A DNA stretch of 64,000 bases from Methylobacterium sp. E-005 (lineage in GTDB: Bacteria; Pseudomonadota; Alphaproteobacteria; Rhizobiales; Beijerinckiaceae): contig NZ_JAKSYG010000108.1 of NCBI RefSeq assembly GCF_022829725.1, forward strand, positions 34,974 to 98,973, given 5' to 3'. Position 1 is the first letter of the stretch. Every line of letters starts with the position of its first letter. The notes beneath the pieces were generated by a model. That model was not told the DNA's origin. It made no database searches and was given only the letters and a program-made list of their open reading frames with translations. Shown here piece by piece: positions 27,995-36,622 of this stretch. The position numbers were made by a program, and so were the translations under genes.

Positions 27995-28150
27995 ACCCAA
28001 GATGCGTGACCTCCAGACCGGTTCCGCCCCGGGCGGCGGGCGATCCCTTCGCACGGGCCCCGCGGCGCCGCAACATCGGTTCCCGTACCATATGGGCTCT
28101 CCGGGGTGCGGAGCCGACGCGGCGAAACCGCCGGCCCGCGGAGACCACTG

Positions 28151-28375
28151 ATGGTTGAGTTGATCCGTGCCAACGATGTCGTGCTGATCGGGTTCGCGCG
28201 CACCATCCTCGAAGCGGCCGAAATCCCGGTCCTCGTGGCCGACAGTCATATGAGCCTGATGGAGGGCTCGATCGGCGTGTTCGGGCAGCGGCTGCTGGTG
28301 CCGCGCGACCACGAGGCCCAGGCGCGGCGTCTCCTGGGCGATGCCGGCCTCGCCCACGAGCTGCGCCAGCCGTGA
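28151..28375 (+). CDS. DUF2007 domain protein
   Basis: A 74-residue protein covering only the DUF2007 (putative signal-transducing) domain: 'LIRANDVVLIGFARTILEAAEIPVLVAD' at the N-terminus and 'QRLLVPRDHEAQARRLL' near the end. The fold resembles small ligand-binding ACT-like modules; its function is not established. Its stop overlaps the GTG start of the methyltransferase by 4 bases, so the two are translationally coupled. Confidence 0.85.
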   Translation: MVELIRANDVVLIGFARTILEAAEIPVLVADSHMSLMEGSIGVFGQRLLVPRDHEAQARRLLGDAGLAHELRQP

Positions 28376-29196
28376 CCAACACGCCGGACGCCCTGCTGGA
28401 CGGGCTCTTGCGGCTGCATCAGCCGCCGCGTGGGACTCACCGAGCCGGGACTGACGCGGTGTTGCTCGCCCGGCTGCTTGTTCCCGCGGCGGGCGACCGA
28501 CTGTGCGACGTCGGCGCCGGGACCGGGGCGGTCGGCCTCGCCTGCGCTGCACTGGTGCCGGGCCTCCGGCCAACCCTGGTCGAACGCGATCCGGATCTCG
28601 CCGCGATGGCGCAGGTGAATGCCGCCCTCAACGGTATCGACGCGGAGGTACTCACGGCCGACGTGCTCGCCTCCGCGGCGGAACGCCGCGCAGCCGGTCT
28701 GCGGCCGGATCGGTTCGATATGGTCCTGACCAATCCGCCATTCTTCGAGGCCGGGATGCACCGCGTCTCGCCGCAGCCGGGCCGGGCCTCGGCCCACACT
28801 TTTCCCGCGGGAAGCCTGGACGCCTGGATCCGCACCTGTACGGCGATCCTGCGGCCGGGCGGGCAGATCGGTCTGATCCATCGGGCCGATGCGCTCCCCG
28901 CTTGCCTCGATGCATTCCGAAGCCGCTTCGGTGGGTTGGCGATCCGCCCTGTCCATGCTCAGGCCGGAGCCCCGGCGATCCGCGTGCTGATCACCGCCAC
29001 GAAGGGCAGCCGCGCGGCCTTGAGCCTGTTGCCGCCCCTCGTGCTCCATGGCCGCGATGGCGCCTTCACCCCGGAGGCCGAAGCGCTCCACCGGGGCTTG
29101 AGTCCTGGATTCGAAAAAGCGGGCCCGCGAAAGGGCCCGGGGCAGAGCCCTGGGGACGTCTCAAGGCCCTGCCCTGAGGACCCGCCAAAGGGCTGA
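28372..29196 (+). CDS. TrmN6-type tRNA/N6-adenine methyltransferase with repeat-encoded C-terminal tail
   Basis: A 274-residue SAM-dependent methyltransferase. 'DVGAGTGAVGLAC' (~44) is motif I and 'LTNPPFFEAG' (~118) the NPP[FY] catalytic motif of N6-adenine enzymes such as TrmN6, which modifies A37 of tRNA-Val. Family similarity ends near residue 242 ('FTPEAEALHRG'). The last ~32 residues (from 29099) are Gly/Pro/Lys-rich and are encoded by a dispersed-type repeat continuing into the intergenic region, so the original stop was probably lost or overrun. The tail is not expected to be catalytic. Start is GTG 28372, coupled to the DUF2007 gene. Confidence 0.75.
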   Translation: MTNTPDALLDGLLRLHQPPRGTHRAGTDAVLLARLLVPAAGDRLCDVGAGTGAVGLACAALVPGLRPTLVERDPDLAAMAQVNAALNGIDAEVLTADVLASAAERRAAGLRPDRFDMVLTNPPFFEAGMHRVSPQPGRASAHTFPAGSLDAWIRTCTAILRPGGQIGLIHRADALPACLDAFRSRFGGLAIRPVHAQAGAPAIRVLITATKGSRAALSLLPPLVLHGRDGAFTPEAEALHRGLSPGFEKAGPRKGPGQSPGDVSRPCPEDPPKG

Positions 29197-29225
29197 GCCT
29201 TTTGGAAACCCGGGCCGGACAGGCC
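29099..29225. repeat. REP-like hairpin-rich repeat (copy 1) running from the methyltransferase 3' end
   Basis: Successive short hairpins: GGGCCC(gcgaaa)GGGCCC, CAGAGCCCTG, and AAAGG-ctga-CCTTTT followed by GGAAACCC. The last hairpin and its 'CCTTTTGGAAACC' tail match the unit at 48950-48975 ('AAAGG-tctcga-CCTTTTGAAACC'). Clustered GC-rich hairpins with shared tails are the mark of dispersed extragenic palindromes. Here the element contributes the last codons of the upstream gene. Confidence 0.55.
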
Positions 29226-29226
29226 C

Positions 29227-29523
29227 TCACGCCGCCAGGGCGGTCGGCGCCTCGTCGCGGATGCCGAGGAACCGCTCGACCTCCGGCAGATCCGAGAAGG
29301 CCAGGAATTCCGGTTGCAGGGGGGCCGGCAGGCCCTCGAAGTTGAGCCCCGGGAACGTGTCGGGGTGTGGGTAGAGCTGCCACGCCCCACCCTCATCCAG
29401 CGGCGGGAACAGGATGGCGACCTTTTCGTCGCCGAGACGTACGATCCGCGACGGAGAGTACGACAGCGTCTCGATGCTCCAGTCCCGGCGGGTCTTCACG
29501 GTGCGGCGCGTGGCGCGATGCAT
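29227..29523 (-). CDS. Small hypothetical protein downstream of the SOS-box gene
   Basis: A 98-residue protein I cannot assign. It starts with a basic stretch ('MHRATRRTVKTRRDWSIET') and has a compact middle ('RIVRLGDEKVAILFPPLDEGGAWQLYPH') with no signal peptide or membrane segment. It lies 29 bp downstream of the SOS-box-controlled gene on the same strand and is likely co-transcribed with it, so it may share damage-inducible expression. The ATG at 29523 is preceded by GGAGAC. Confidence 0.55.
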   Translation of the reverse strand: MHRATRRTVKTRRDWSIETLSYSPSRIVRLGDEKVAILFPPLDEGGAWQLYPHPDTFPGLNFEGLPAPLQPEFLAFSDLPEVERFLGIRDEAPTALAA

Positions 29524-29552
29524 GGCGGTCTCCTGCGGTTGGGAATTCGGGG

Positions 29553-30227
29553 TCAGGCGGCGCTGCGGCGGCCGGGGCGCTTCGGCCAGCCGAGCGCCAC
29601 GAGGCGCGCCTTGGCGTAGTCGCGGACCTCGTCGCGGGTGCCGGGCGGCATCGCGGCGAGGATGGTCTGGGTGGCGCCGTCGAGCATCAGATCGGTGACG
29701 GCATTGATGGTCTCCGCCTCGTCGATCCGGCGCTTGAGGTCGCCCTCGGCCTCGGTGACGTCGTCGAAAGCGGGCGCCTCCTCGAAATCCTCGTCGACGG
29801 CCCGGACGGGTATCTGGTGGGCGCGGAACTCGTCGGCCTCCTCCTCGGAGTAGACGAGCCCGTGCAGCTCGATCAGCTTGAGGATGACGCGGTCCTTCCC
29901 GCGCTTCTCCGCCATGGCGTAGACGTAGGCCGCCTGCTTGCCGGACACGCGGTAGTTCACGTTGACCAAAGCCTCGCCGAGCGACCACTCGACCCGCGCG
30001 GTCCCGGCCTTCGCACCGGGCAGGCGGCCGGTCACGAGGATCACGGCCTCGTCGCGCTCGGCCCGGATGATGGTCGGCGGCTCGAACACGATCCCGGCCT
30101 GCGCGGCGATCCGCTCCAACGTCTTGTGATAGATGACGGCCGTACCCTGGACCCGCCAGACGTTGCCCCCGAAGGGCTCGCCGTAGCGGACGAGGATGTC
30201 GGCGATCTGCTTGTCGGCGGTTCGCAT
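29553..30227 (-). CDS. Phage-type protein under a LexA box (possible single-strand annealing protein)
   Basis: A 224-residue soluble protein. 'GNVWRVQGTAVIYHKTLERIAAQAGIVF' (N-terminal, positions ~30163-30082) and 'NVNYRVSGKQAAYVYAMAEKRGKDRVILKL' (positions ~29964-29875) resemble proteins I associate with prophage recombination clusters. The acidic linker and final helical part ('EAETINAVTDLML', 'MPPGTRDEVRDYAKARL') resemble the C-terminal helical bundle of RecT/Erf-like annealing proteins. That function is inference only. The basis for a DNA-repair link is the perfect GTTC-N7-GTTC box 61 bases before the ATG. No phage structural genes are nearby, so the gene looks domesticated. Confidence 0.5.
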   Translation of the reverse strand: MRTADKQIADILVRYGEPFGGNVWRVQGTAVIYHKTLERIAAQAGIVFEPPTIIRAERDEAVILVTGRLPGAKAGTARVEWSLGEALVNVNYRVSGKQAAYVYAMAEKRGKDRVILKLIELHGLVYSEEEADEFRAHQIPVRAVDEDFEEAPAFDDVTEAEGDLKRRIDEAETINAVTDLMLDGATQTILAAMPPGTRDEVRDYAKARLVALGWPKRPGRRSAA

Positions 30228-30287
30228 GGCAGTTCGATCCGGCGGAAGGGCCGCGTCATCCACAGCTTTGTACGGCGACGCTCTTTC

Positions 30288-30302
30288 GTTCTCTTTTTGT
30301 TC
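30288..30302 (-). promoter_or_regulatory. LexA (SOS) box upstream of the phage-type gene
   Basis: GTTCTCTTTTTGTTC on the plus strand is an exact GTTC-N7-GTTC, the alphaproteobacterial LexA site, with an AT-rich centre. On the minus strand a -10-like TATAGAT (30311-30305) ends 2 bases before it, so LexA bound here would cover the transcription start of the gene at 30227. Divergent ccmC starts 177 bases away and is less likely to be the target. Confidence 0.65.
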
Positions 30303-30320
30303 GTATCTATATGCGTAATT

Positions 30321-30345
30321 CACCCGCCTTCCGCAAGGGCGGGTG
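30321..30345. repeat. Inverted repeat in the SOS gene/ccmC divergent region
   Basis: CACCCGCC (30321-30328) and GGCGGGTG (30338-30345) form a perfect 8-bp stem with a 9-base loop. It lies between two divergent genes, so it is not a terminator for either; it may simply be a stable hairpin or a protein site. Confidence 0.35.
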
Positions 30346-30478
30346 CGCGGCGCATGCGCGTTTTCGGGTCTACGCGCGACGAATGACGACGCGGCGACGC
30401 GCGCGCGGTCCCGTGATCCGGCGCGTTGAAGCCCCGCATTGTTGCTGCACCGCACCCTAAGGTAGACCGGGCCTTACG

Positions 30479-31300
30479 ATGTCCGAGACAGCAGCCGCGA
30501 TGACGCCCTCCCTCTGGACCCGCCTGTCGAATCCCAGCCACTTCATGCGGTGGTCGGGCGCCCTCGTGCCGTGGCTTACGGCGCTATCGCTCGCCGTCCT
30601 GGCGGTGGGACTGTACCAGACCTTCTACGTCGTGCCGCCCGACTACCAGCAGGGCGAAACCGTGCGGATCATGTACATCCATGTCCCGGCGGCTTGGCTC
30701 GGCGTGTTCTTCTATGGCGCCATGAGCGTCTCGGCGATCGGCACCCTGGTCTGGCGTCACCCGCTGGCCGACGTGGCCCAACGCGCGGCCGCGCCGATCG
30801 GCGCGGCCTTCACCCTCATCTGCCTCGTGACCGGCTCCCTCTGGGGCAAGCCGATGTGGGGCACCTACTGGGTCTGGGACGCGCGGCTGACCTCGATGCT
30901 GGTCCTGTTCCTGATCTATTGCGGCATCATCGCCCTTTGGCGGACTTTGGAAGACCCGAACCGCGCCGCCCGCGCGGTGGCGATCCTGACGCTGGTGGGC
31001 GCCGTGAACCTGCCGATCATCAAGTTCTCGGTGAACTGGTGGTCGACCCTGCACCAGCCGGCTTCGATCCTGCGCATGGGTGGCTCGACCATCGATCCTT
31101 CGATGCTCTATCCGCTGCTGGTGATGATCGCCGCCGCGACGCTCGGCGGCACGACACTGCATCTTTACACGATGCGCACCGAGATCATGCGCCGCCGGGT
31201 CCGGACGCTGACGATCCGCGAAGCCGAGCGCCTGGATCGTACCCAACCCCGCATAACACCGCAGCCCTCGGGTGGGCTGCCTGTCGGACAACCGGTCTAG
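30479..31300 (+). CDS. ccmC: Heme exporter/handling protein CcmC
   Basis: A 273-residue inner-membrane protein of cytochrome c maturation System I; it presents heme to CcmE. The tryptophan-rich heme-handling motif 'WGTYWVWDARLTS' is at 127-139, and the flanking histidines H68 ('YIHVPAAW') and H192 ('STLHQPAS') are in place. Six membrane helices are evident. The N-terminus starts at ATG 30479. ccmD and ccmG follow in order. The usual upstream ccmA and ccmB are not in this window. Confidence 0.95.
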   Translation: MSETAAAMTPSLWTRLSNPSHFMRWSGALVPWLTALSLAVLAVGLYQTFYVVPPDYQQGETVRIMYIHVPAAWLGVFFYGAMSVSAIGTLVWRHPLADVAQRAAAPIGAAFTLICLVTGSLWGKPMWGTYWVWDARLTSMLVLFLIYCGIIALWRTLEDPNRAARAVAILTLVGAVNLPIIKFSVNWWSTLHQPASILRMGGSTIDPSMLYPLLVMIAAATLGGTTLHLYTMRTEIMRRRVRTLTIREAERLDRTQPRITPQPSGGLPVGQPV

Positions 31301-31310
31301 GAGCACCGCG

Positions 31311-31454
31311 ATGGATCTCGGATCTCACGGCGGCTTCATCCTAGCCGCCTACGCCTTCACGGTGCTGGTGATGGCCGCGCTCGTCGGCAACGCGATCCGC
31401 GACCGGCGGACGCAGGTGCGGACTTTGAAGGGCTTCGGTGAGGACCGGCGATGA
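31311..31454 (+). CDS. ccmD: Heme exporter protein CcmD
   Basis: A 47-residue protein with one membrane helix (~9-27, 'FILAAYAFTVLVMAALVG') and a basic cytoplasmic tail, as CcmD requires for holding CcmC and holo-CcmE together. The position directly between ccmC and ccmG is diagnostic. AGGAGC lies just before the ATG at 31311, and the last codons overlap ccmG by 4 bases. Confidence 0.9.
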   Translation: MDLGSHGGFILAAYAFTVLVMAALVGNAIRDRRTQVRTLKGFGEDRR

Positions 31455-32065
31455 TCGACCCGCATGACGACGTGACGGACCGGCCTCCCCCGGTCCGCCG
31501 CTCCCTGCTGCTGATCCTGCCGGTTCTCGCCTTCGCGGCCCTCGCTTCCGTCATGTTCCTGCGCCTGCGCTCCGGGGTCGATCCGGCCGCCCTGCCTTCG
31601 GCCATGATCGGTCGGCCGGCGCCGAGCTTCGATCTGCCGGCCGTGCCCGGGCTCACCGCCGCGGGCGCCCCCGTGCCGGGCCTGTCGAGCGCCGACCTGA
31701 AAGGGCAGATCACGGTGCTCAACGTGTTTGCCTCGTGGTGCGCGCCCTGCCAGGTCGAGCATCCGATGCTGATGCGGCTCGCCAAGGAGCCGGGGATCCG
31801 GCTCGTCGGCATCGACTATAAGGAGCCGAACCCCGAGGCCGGGCAACGCTTCCTCGCCCGGCACGGCGTGCCGTTCAGCGCCGTTGGGGCCGATGCGAGC
31901 GGGCGGGCGGCGATCGATTTCGGCGTCTACGGTGTGCCCGAGACCTTCATCATCGGGCCGGACGGGGTGATCCGCGATAAGCTCGTCGGCATCCTGACGC
32001 CCGAGAATTTTGCCAGCGTGCTCACGCGGATCCGGGCCGCCGGCAAGGTCGCGTCGGCGCAGTAA
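31451..32065 (+). CDS. ccmG: Cytochrome c biogenesis thioredoxin CcmG/DsbE
   Basis: A 204-residue periplasmic thioredoxin tethered by an N-terminal helix (~18-37). The active site WCAPC is at 96-100 and the cis-proline motif 'GVPETF' at ~161-166. It reduces apocytochrome c cysteines before heme attachment. The ATG overlaps the end of ccmD. The stop directly abuts the convergent yciB stop at 32066. Confidence 0.95.
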   Translation: MIDPHDDVTDRPPPVRRSLLLILPVLAFAALASVMFLRLRSGVDPAALPSAMIGRPAPSFDLPAVPGLTAAGAPVPGLSSADLKGQITVLNVFASWCAPCQVEHPMLMRLAKEPGIRLVGIDYKEPNPEAGQRFLARHGVPFSAVGADASGRAAIDFGVYGVPETFIIGPDGVIRDKLVGILTPENFASVLTRIRAAGKVASAQ

Positions 32066-32680
32066 TCACGCCTCCGGCTGCGGCGCCTTGTTCTCGTAGC
32101 GGGTCAGCAGCGGGGTCTGGGCCAGGGCGAACAGCACGGTGATCGGCATGATGCCGAACACCTTGAAATTGACCCAGAAATCTTCGGTCTGCGTCCGCCA
32201 CACGATCTCGTTGAGCGCCGCCAGGACGAAGAAGAACAGGCCCCAGCGGAAGGTCAGCTTGCGCCAGCCCTCCTCGGTGAGGCTGAACATCGAATCGAGC
32301 ACCACCGACAGGAGTGGCCGCCCGAAGGCGAGGCCGCCGAGCAGGATGGTGCCGAACAGGGCATTCACGATGGTCGGCTTGACCATGATGAAGGTCTTGT
32401 CCTGCAGCGCCAGGGTGAGCCCGCCGAACACCACTACGACCACGCCGGACACGAGCGGCATGATCGGCAGGCGCCGCATCAGCACATAGTGGATCGCCAG
32501 CGCCACCACGGTCGCCGCGATGAACAGGCCGGTCGCCACGAACAGCTTCTGGTCGGGGGCGACGCCGAATTTTTCCGAATAGGCGTTCCCGAGGAAGAAC
32601 AGCACCAGCGGGCCGAGTTCGAGCGCCAGCTTCATCAGCGGCGGCAGGTGGCGGCGCGGGGGGACGGATTCGATCTGCAT
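32066..32680 (-). CDS. yciB: Inner-membrane septation protein YciB (IspZ/IspA family)
   Basis: A 204-residue polytopic protein with five or six helices. '[16 protein letters not shown]', '[17 protein letters not shown]' and '[18 protein letters not shown]' are the conserved segments of the YciB/septation protein A family, which interacts with the cell-elongation and division machinery. Placement beside the ccm genes and ftsY is the usual Rhizobiales arrangement. ATG at 32680. It converges with ccmG with no spacer, so the two transcripts must overlap. Confidence 0.9.
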   Translation of the reverse strand: MQIESVPPRRHLPPLMKLALELGPLVLFFLGNAYSEKFGVAPDQKLFVATGLFIAATVVALAIHYVLMRRLPIMPLVSGVVVVVFGGLTLALQDKTFIMVKPTIVNALFGTILLGGLAFGRPLLSVVLDSMFSLTEEGWRKLTFRWGLFFFVLAALNEIVWRTQTEDFWVNFKVFGIMPITVLFALAQTPLLTRYENKAPQPEA

Positions 32681-32766
32681 GCGCGTCAGTTGGCTCGGAT
32701 GCGGCGCTTGGTAGGCTGGACGCGCCGGACTGGATTCGTCGGGGTGTGTGTAACGCGAGGCGCGCG

Positions 32767-33027
32767 ATGTCCATCACGATCGAGAATGCGGAGGTCGAGG
32801 CGCTGCTGGCCGACCTCACACAGACGACCCGGCGGAGCGCGCCGGATCTGCTGCTGGCGCTGTTGCGGCAGGCGCGGGAGCAGATGTCCGACGAGACGGA
32901 GCGCCGCATCGCGGAGGGTCTCGCGGCCGACGAGGCGATGCGCCGTCGCTGGAATGCAAGTCCCGTAGCGGACCCGCGCCCGATCGAGGAGATCCTCGCC
33001 TACGACGAGAACGGACTTCCGGTGTAA
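32767..33027 (+). CDS. Orphan VapB-like (Rv0623-type) antitoxin-like protein
   Basis: An 86-residue protein. The N-terminal '[24 protein letters not shown]' is the ribbon-helix-helix-type start typical of Rv0623-like VapB antitoxins, followed by a charged helical tail. A VapC PIN-domain toxin would normally overlap its 3' end, but the next 75 bases contain no gene and ftsY ends on the other strand. It is therefore an orphan, either a remnant or a stand-alone regulator. Confidence 0.6.
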   Translation: MSITIENAEVEALLADLTQTTRRSAPDLLLALLRQAREQMSDETERRIAEGLAADEAMRRRWNASPVADPRPIEEILAYDENGLPV

Positions 33028-33101
33028 TCGTCGCGCAGGATCTCTAACCGTTCCTCGCGATCCTGCGTGACGAACCGGTGTCCACTTCGGCAGAGAGCGC
33101 T

Positions 33102-34442
33102 CTAATCCTTCTCCAGCCCGGCGATCGCCCTCGCAAAGTCCCGGGCCGCGAAGGGCTCCAGATCCTCCACCCCCTCGCCGACGCCGATGAAATGCACCGG
33201 CAGGCCGAACTTCGCGGCCAGCGCCACGAGGATGCCACCCCGGGCGGTACCGTCGAGCTTAGTCATCACCAATCCCGAGACCGGCGCCGCCTGCGAGAAC
33301 AGCTCGACTTGGCTGATCGCGTTCTGGCCGACCGTCGCGTCGAGGACGAGGAGCGTGGCGTGCGGCGCCTCCGGATCCTGCTTGCGCAGGACGCGCACGA
33401 TCTTCTCCAGCTCGGCCATCAGCCCGGCCTTGTTCTGGAGCCGCCCGGCCGTATCGATCAGCAGCACGTCGGTGCCGGCGGCCGAGGCCTGCTTCAGCGC
33501 GTCGAAGGCGAGGCCCGCAGCGTCCGCTCCCTGGGCGCCGCTCACCACCAGCGTGCCGGTTCGCGCGCCCCAGACCTTGAGCTGGTCGACCGCCGCCGCC
33601 CGGAACGTGTCGCCCGCCGCCAGCATCACGGTCCGGCCCTCGGCCCGCAGCTTCGAGGCGAGCTTGCCGAGGGTCGTGGTCTTGCCCGCCCCGTTCACCC
33701 CGACGGTGAGGATCACGAACGGCTTCTTGGTCGCATCGACGGCGAGCGGCACCGCCACGGGTTCGAGGGCCCGCTCGACCTCGGTGGCCAGGATCGCCCG
33801 AACCTCGTCGGGGGAGATGCCCTTCTCGTAGCGGCCCTTGCCCACGGCCTCCGAGATCCGCATCGCAGTCTCCAGGCCGAAATCGGCCTGGATCAGGGCG
33901 TCCTCCAGATCCTCCAGGGTCGTCGCGTCGAGCTTGCGCTTGGTGAACAGCCCTGTCACCCGCTCGGACAGCGCAGACGAGGTGCGCTTCATCCCGGAGG
34001 TAAGGCGGCCCCACCAGCCCTTCGCCTCCGGCTCGCGATCCGGCCCGGCCCCGGCATCGTGGGCCAAAGCCGCGGCGGCATCGACCGGCTGGATATCGGG
34101 CTGCGGCTCGATCACCGGCTCGCGGTTCGCGTCCCCCGTATCCACCGGATCGGCGCCGTGGGCGGGATCGTCACCGGCCGTGCCCGCGGGCGGGCGCTCG
34201 GGCTCACCCTCGATCGGCAGCAGATCCGCGCCCTCGATGACGTCGGCCACCGGCTCGCCGGTCTCCTCGGGCGGCAGCGGAATGTGTTCGACATCCTCCG
34301 CTCCGGTGGCGAAATCGGGCTGGCCCTCGGAGGGGGACGCCGCTTCGGCAGGCAGTTCAGCCTCGGGCTTCTCCTCGTCCGTCGTCGGGCCCTTGCGCCC
34401 GAACAGGCGTCCGAACCAGCCGGGCTTCTCCTCGCTCGCCAT
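33102..34442 (-). CDS. ftsY: Signal recognition particle receptor FtsY
   Basis: A 446-residue GTPase that docks SRP-ribosome complexes at the membrane. An acidic, Pro-rich A domain (~1-140) precedes the N domain (~155-230) and the G domain with P-loop 'GVNGAGKTTT' (248-257), 'DTAGR' (~330), 'TKLDGTARGG' (~394) and the C-terminal amphipathic tail. The ATG at 34442 gives 'MASEEKPGWFGRLFGRK', a membrane-targeting start. It is divergent from the RluA gene. Confidence 0.95.
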   Translation of the reverse strand: MASEEKPGWFGRLFGRKGPTTDEEKPEAELPAEAASPSEGQPDFATGAEDVEHIPLPPEETGEPVADVIEGADLLPIEGEPERPPAGTAGDDPAHGADPVDTGDANREPVIEPQPDIQPVDAAAALAHDAGAGPDREPEAKGWWGRLTSGMKRTSSALSERVTGLFTKRKLDATTLEDLEDALIQADFGLETAMRISEAVGKGRYEKGISPDEVRAILATEVERALEPVAVPLAVDATKKPFVILTVGVNGAGKTTTLGKLASKLRAEGRTVMLAAGDTFRAAAVDQLKVWGARTGTLVVSGAQGADAAGLAFDALKQASAAGTDVLLIDTAGRLQNKAGLMAELEKIVRVLRKQDPEAPHATLLVLDATVGQNAISQVELFSQAAPVSGLVMTKLDGTARGGILVALAAKFGLPVHFIGVGEGVEDLEPFAARDFARAIAGLEKD

Positions 34443-34499
34443 GAAATCGCGTCCTCGCCCTACCTTGCCGACCCGGCGCCGACCCTCTAGCCGATCCGG

Positions 34500-35174
34500 A
34501 TGTCCAACGCCTTCGACATAGGCGCGCGCCTCCTCTACCGCGATGCCCTGCTGCTCGTCATCGACAAGCCGCCGGGTCTGCCGGTCCATCCAGGCCCGCG
34601 CGGCGGCGAGACGCTGACCGACCATCTCGACGCCCTGCGGTTCGGCCTGCCCCGCCGGCCCGAGGCTGCGCACCGGCTCGACCGGGACACGTCGGGCTGC
34701 CTTGCCCTCGGCCGCCACGCCAAGGCGCTGGCCCGGTTGGGCAAGCTGTTCGCCGGAAGCGCGGTGGACAAGACCTACTGGGCGGTGGTCGAGGGTGGAC
34801 CCTCCGAGGAGTCCGGCTCAATCGACCTGCCGCTCGCCCGCCGCTCAAACGATCCGCGCTCCTGGTGGATGAAGGCCGATCCCGCCGGGGACCCGGCGCT
34901 GACCCATTGGCGCGTGCTCGGCCGGGCCGAAGGGCGAACCTGGCTGGCGTTGAAGCCGGTCACCGGCCGCACCCACCAGCTTCGCGTGCATTGTGCGGCC
35001 TGCGGCTGGCCGATTTTGGGGGATGCGATCTACGGGGCGGCCCCGCGCGGGAGCGCCCTGCACCTGCACGCGCGGTCACTGTCGGTCCCGCTCTATCCGA
35101 AGCGCGATCCGATCACGGTGACGGCGCCACCGCCGGCGCATATCGCCGAGGCCGCGGCACCGATGGGGCTATAG
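34500..35174 (+). CDS. RluA-family pseudouridine synthase
   Basis: A 224-residue RNA-modifying enzyme. 'HRLDRDTSG' (~58-66) carries the catalytic aspartate (D61), and 'KPVTGRTHQLRVHCAACGWPILGD' (positions ~34954-35025) is the conserved RluA-class motif. There is no S4 domain. Such enzymes modify 23S rRNA or tRNA uridines; the exact site is not predictable. It starts 58 bases from the divergent ftsY start. Confidence 0.85.
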   Translation: MSNAFDIGARLLYRDALLLVIDKPPGLPVHPGPRGGETLTDHLDALRFGLPRRPEAAHRLDRDTSGCLALGRHAKALARLGKLFAGSAVDKTYWAVVEGGPSEESGSIDLPLARRSNDPRSWWMKADPAGDPALTHWRVLGRAEGRTWLALKPVTGRTHQLRVHCAACGWPILGDAIYGAAPRGSALHLHARSLSVPLYPKRDPITVTAPPPAHIAEAAAPMGL

Positions 35175-35395
35175 GCGCAGCCGTTTCAAGCTGTTGAGCC
35201 CGGCTTGCCGACGACCCATTGAAGCGCGCCCTCTCCCCGGACGCCGGTAACGCAGTGGACGGCGATTCCGGAACCGGCACGGAAAGCGTCGCGCAAGCGG
35301 CCCAATCTGTCCTCAGCGGACAGGTCGCGCCATCATACCCGGGATCCTAAGGCGCATTCCGCTGTCGCGGCATACGCTCGGGGAAAGGGTGCGCC

Positions 35396-36622
35396 TCACG
35401 CCGCAATCAGCCGCGCTCCATCGTGAGCCACGATGGCGACGGCGCACAACGTGCCGGGCTCAGGCTCCGCCGCCAGTCGCACCGGCGTGAAATCCTCGGC
35501 GCGCCCCGTCCCGCCGCGCTCCGCCAGGACGGGCAGCCGCCGCCCGACCTGCGCGTCGAGGTGCCACCGCAGAGCCTCCGCCCCCACCGCCCGCAATCGG
35601 GCAGCCCGCTCGCGGATCGCCTGTGGTGCCACGGGCGGCATCCGCGCCGCGGGGGTCTCCGGCCGGGGCGAATACGGGAAGACATGGAGATGCGTCAGGC
35701 CACATTCGGCGACGAGTTCGAGGGAACGGGTGAACTGCGCTTCGGTCTCGGTGGGGAAGCCGGCGATCAGGTCCGCCCCGAACACGAGGTCGGGGCGCAG
35801 CCGCCGCGCCGTCGCGCAGAAGCGAATCGCGTCCGCGCGGCTGTGCCGGCGCTTCATACGCTTGAGGATCAGGTCGTCCCCCGCCTGGAGGGAGAGGTGC
35901 AGGTGCGGCATCAGCCGCTCCTCCTCGGCCAGAGCCGCCAGAAGGTCGTCGTCCGCCTCGACGGAGTCGATCGAGGACAGGCGTAGTCGCGCCAGGTCCG
36001 GCACCGCGCGGAGGATCGCGCGCACCAGGGTACCGAGCGACGTGGGAGCGTCGGACAGATCACGGCCGTAGGCGGTGAGATCGACGCCCGTCAGCACGAC
36101 CTCGCGGCCGCCATGCGCGACGATCGTCTCGACCTGCGCGATCACATCGACGACCGACACCGAGCGCGACGGGCCACGTCCGAACGGGATGACGCAGAAG
36201 GTGCAGCGGTGATCGCAGCCATTCTGCACCGGTACGAAGGCCCGTGTATGCCCGGCGATGGCCGCGACCCGGGTCGGATCGGCGGCACGCACAGCCATGA
36301 TGGCGCCCGGCCCGGTCCCGACGGCCGACCAGCCCTCCGGCCGCAGCTTCTCGCCGTTGCCGACGAGGCGCGCCACCTCGGGCATGGCGGCGTAGGCCTG
36401 CGTCTCGACCTCGGCGCCGCAGCCGGTGACGACAATTTCCGCCTCGGGCTGCTCGCGGGCGATCCGGCGGATCGCCTTCCGGGCCTGCCGCCCCGCCTCT
36501 GCGGTGACCGCGCAGGTGTTCACCACGATCCGGTCGCGCCCGTCCGCGCCGGCATGGGCCCGCAGGGCCTCCGACTCCACGATGTTGAGCCGGCAGCCGA
36601 AGGTCAGCGTCTCGACGCTCAT
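35396..36622 (-). CDS. mtaB: tRNA threonylcarbamoyladenosine methylthiotransferase MtaB
   Basis: A 408-residue radical-SAM enzyme converting t6A37 to ms2t6A37 in tRNAs. The N-terminal [4Fe-4S] ligands are C10, C37 and C68; the radical-SAM triad 'CDHRCTFC' is at 136-143. The family segments '[15 protein letters not shown]' and '[11 protein letters not shown]' follow. A C-terminal TRAM-like region is short. Its ATG overlaps the dapF stop by 4 bases, the usual dapF-mtaB coupling. Confidence 0.9.
   Translation of the reverse strand: MSVETLTFGCRLNIVESEALRAHAGADGRDRIVVNTCAVTAEAGRQARKAIRRIAREQPEAEIVVTGCGAEVETQAYAAMPEVARLVGNGEKLRPEGWSAVGTGPGAIMAVRAADPTRVAAIAGHTRAFVPVQNGCDHRCTFCVIPFGRGPSRSVSVVDVIAQVETIVAHGGREVVLTGVDLTAYGRDLSDAPTSLGTLVRAILRAVPDLARLRLSSIDSVEADDDLLAALAEEERLMPHLHLSLQAGDDLILKRMKRRHSRADAIRFCATARRLRPDLVFGADLIAGFPTETEAQFTRSLELVAECGLTHLHVFPYSPRPETPAARMPPVAPQAIRERAARLRAVGAEALRWHLDAQVGRRLPVLAERGGTGRAEDFTPVRLAAEPEPGTLCAVAIVAHDGARLIAA

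Noticed and set aside
35175..35395. Possible small RNA or gene between the RluA and mtaB genes
   Set aside because: No stable, conserved-looking structure or coding frame could be supported by eye.
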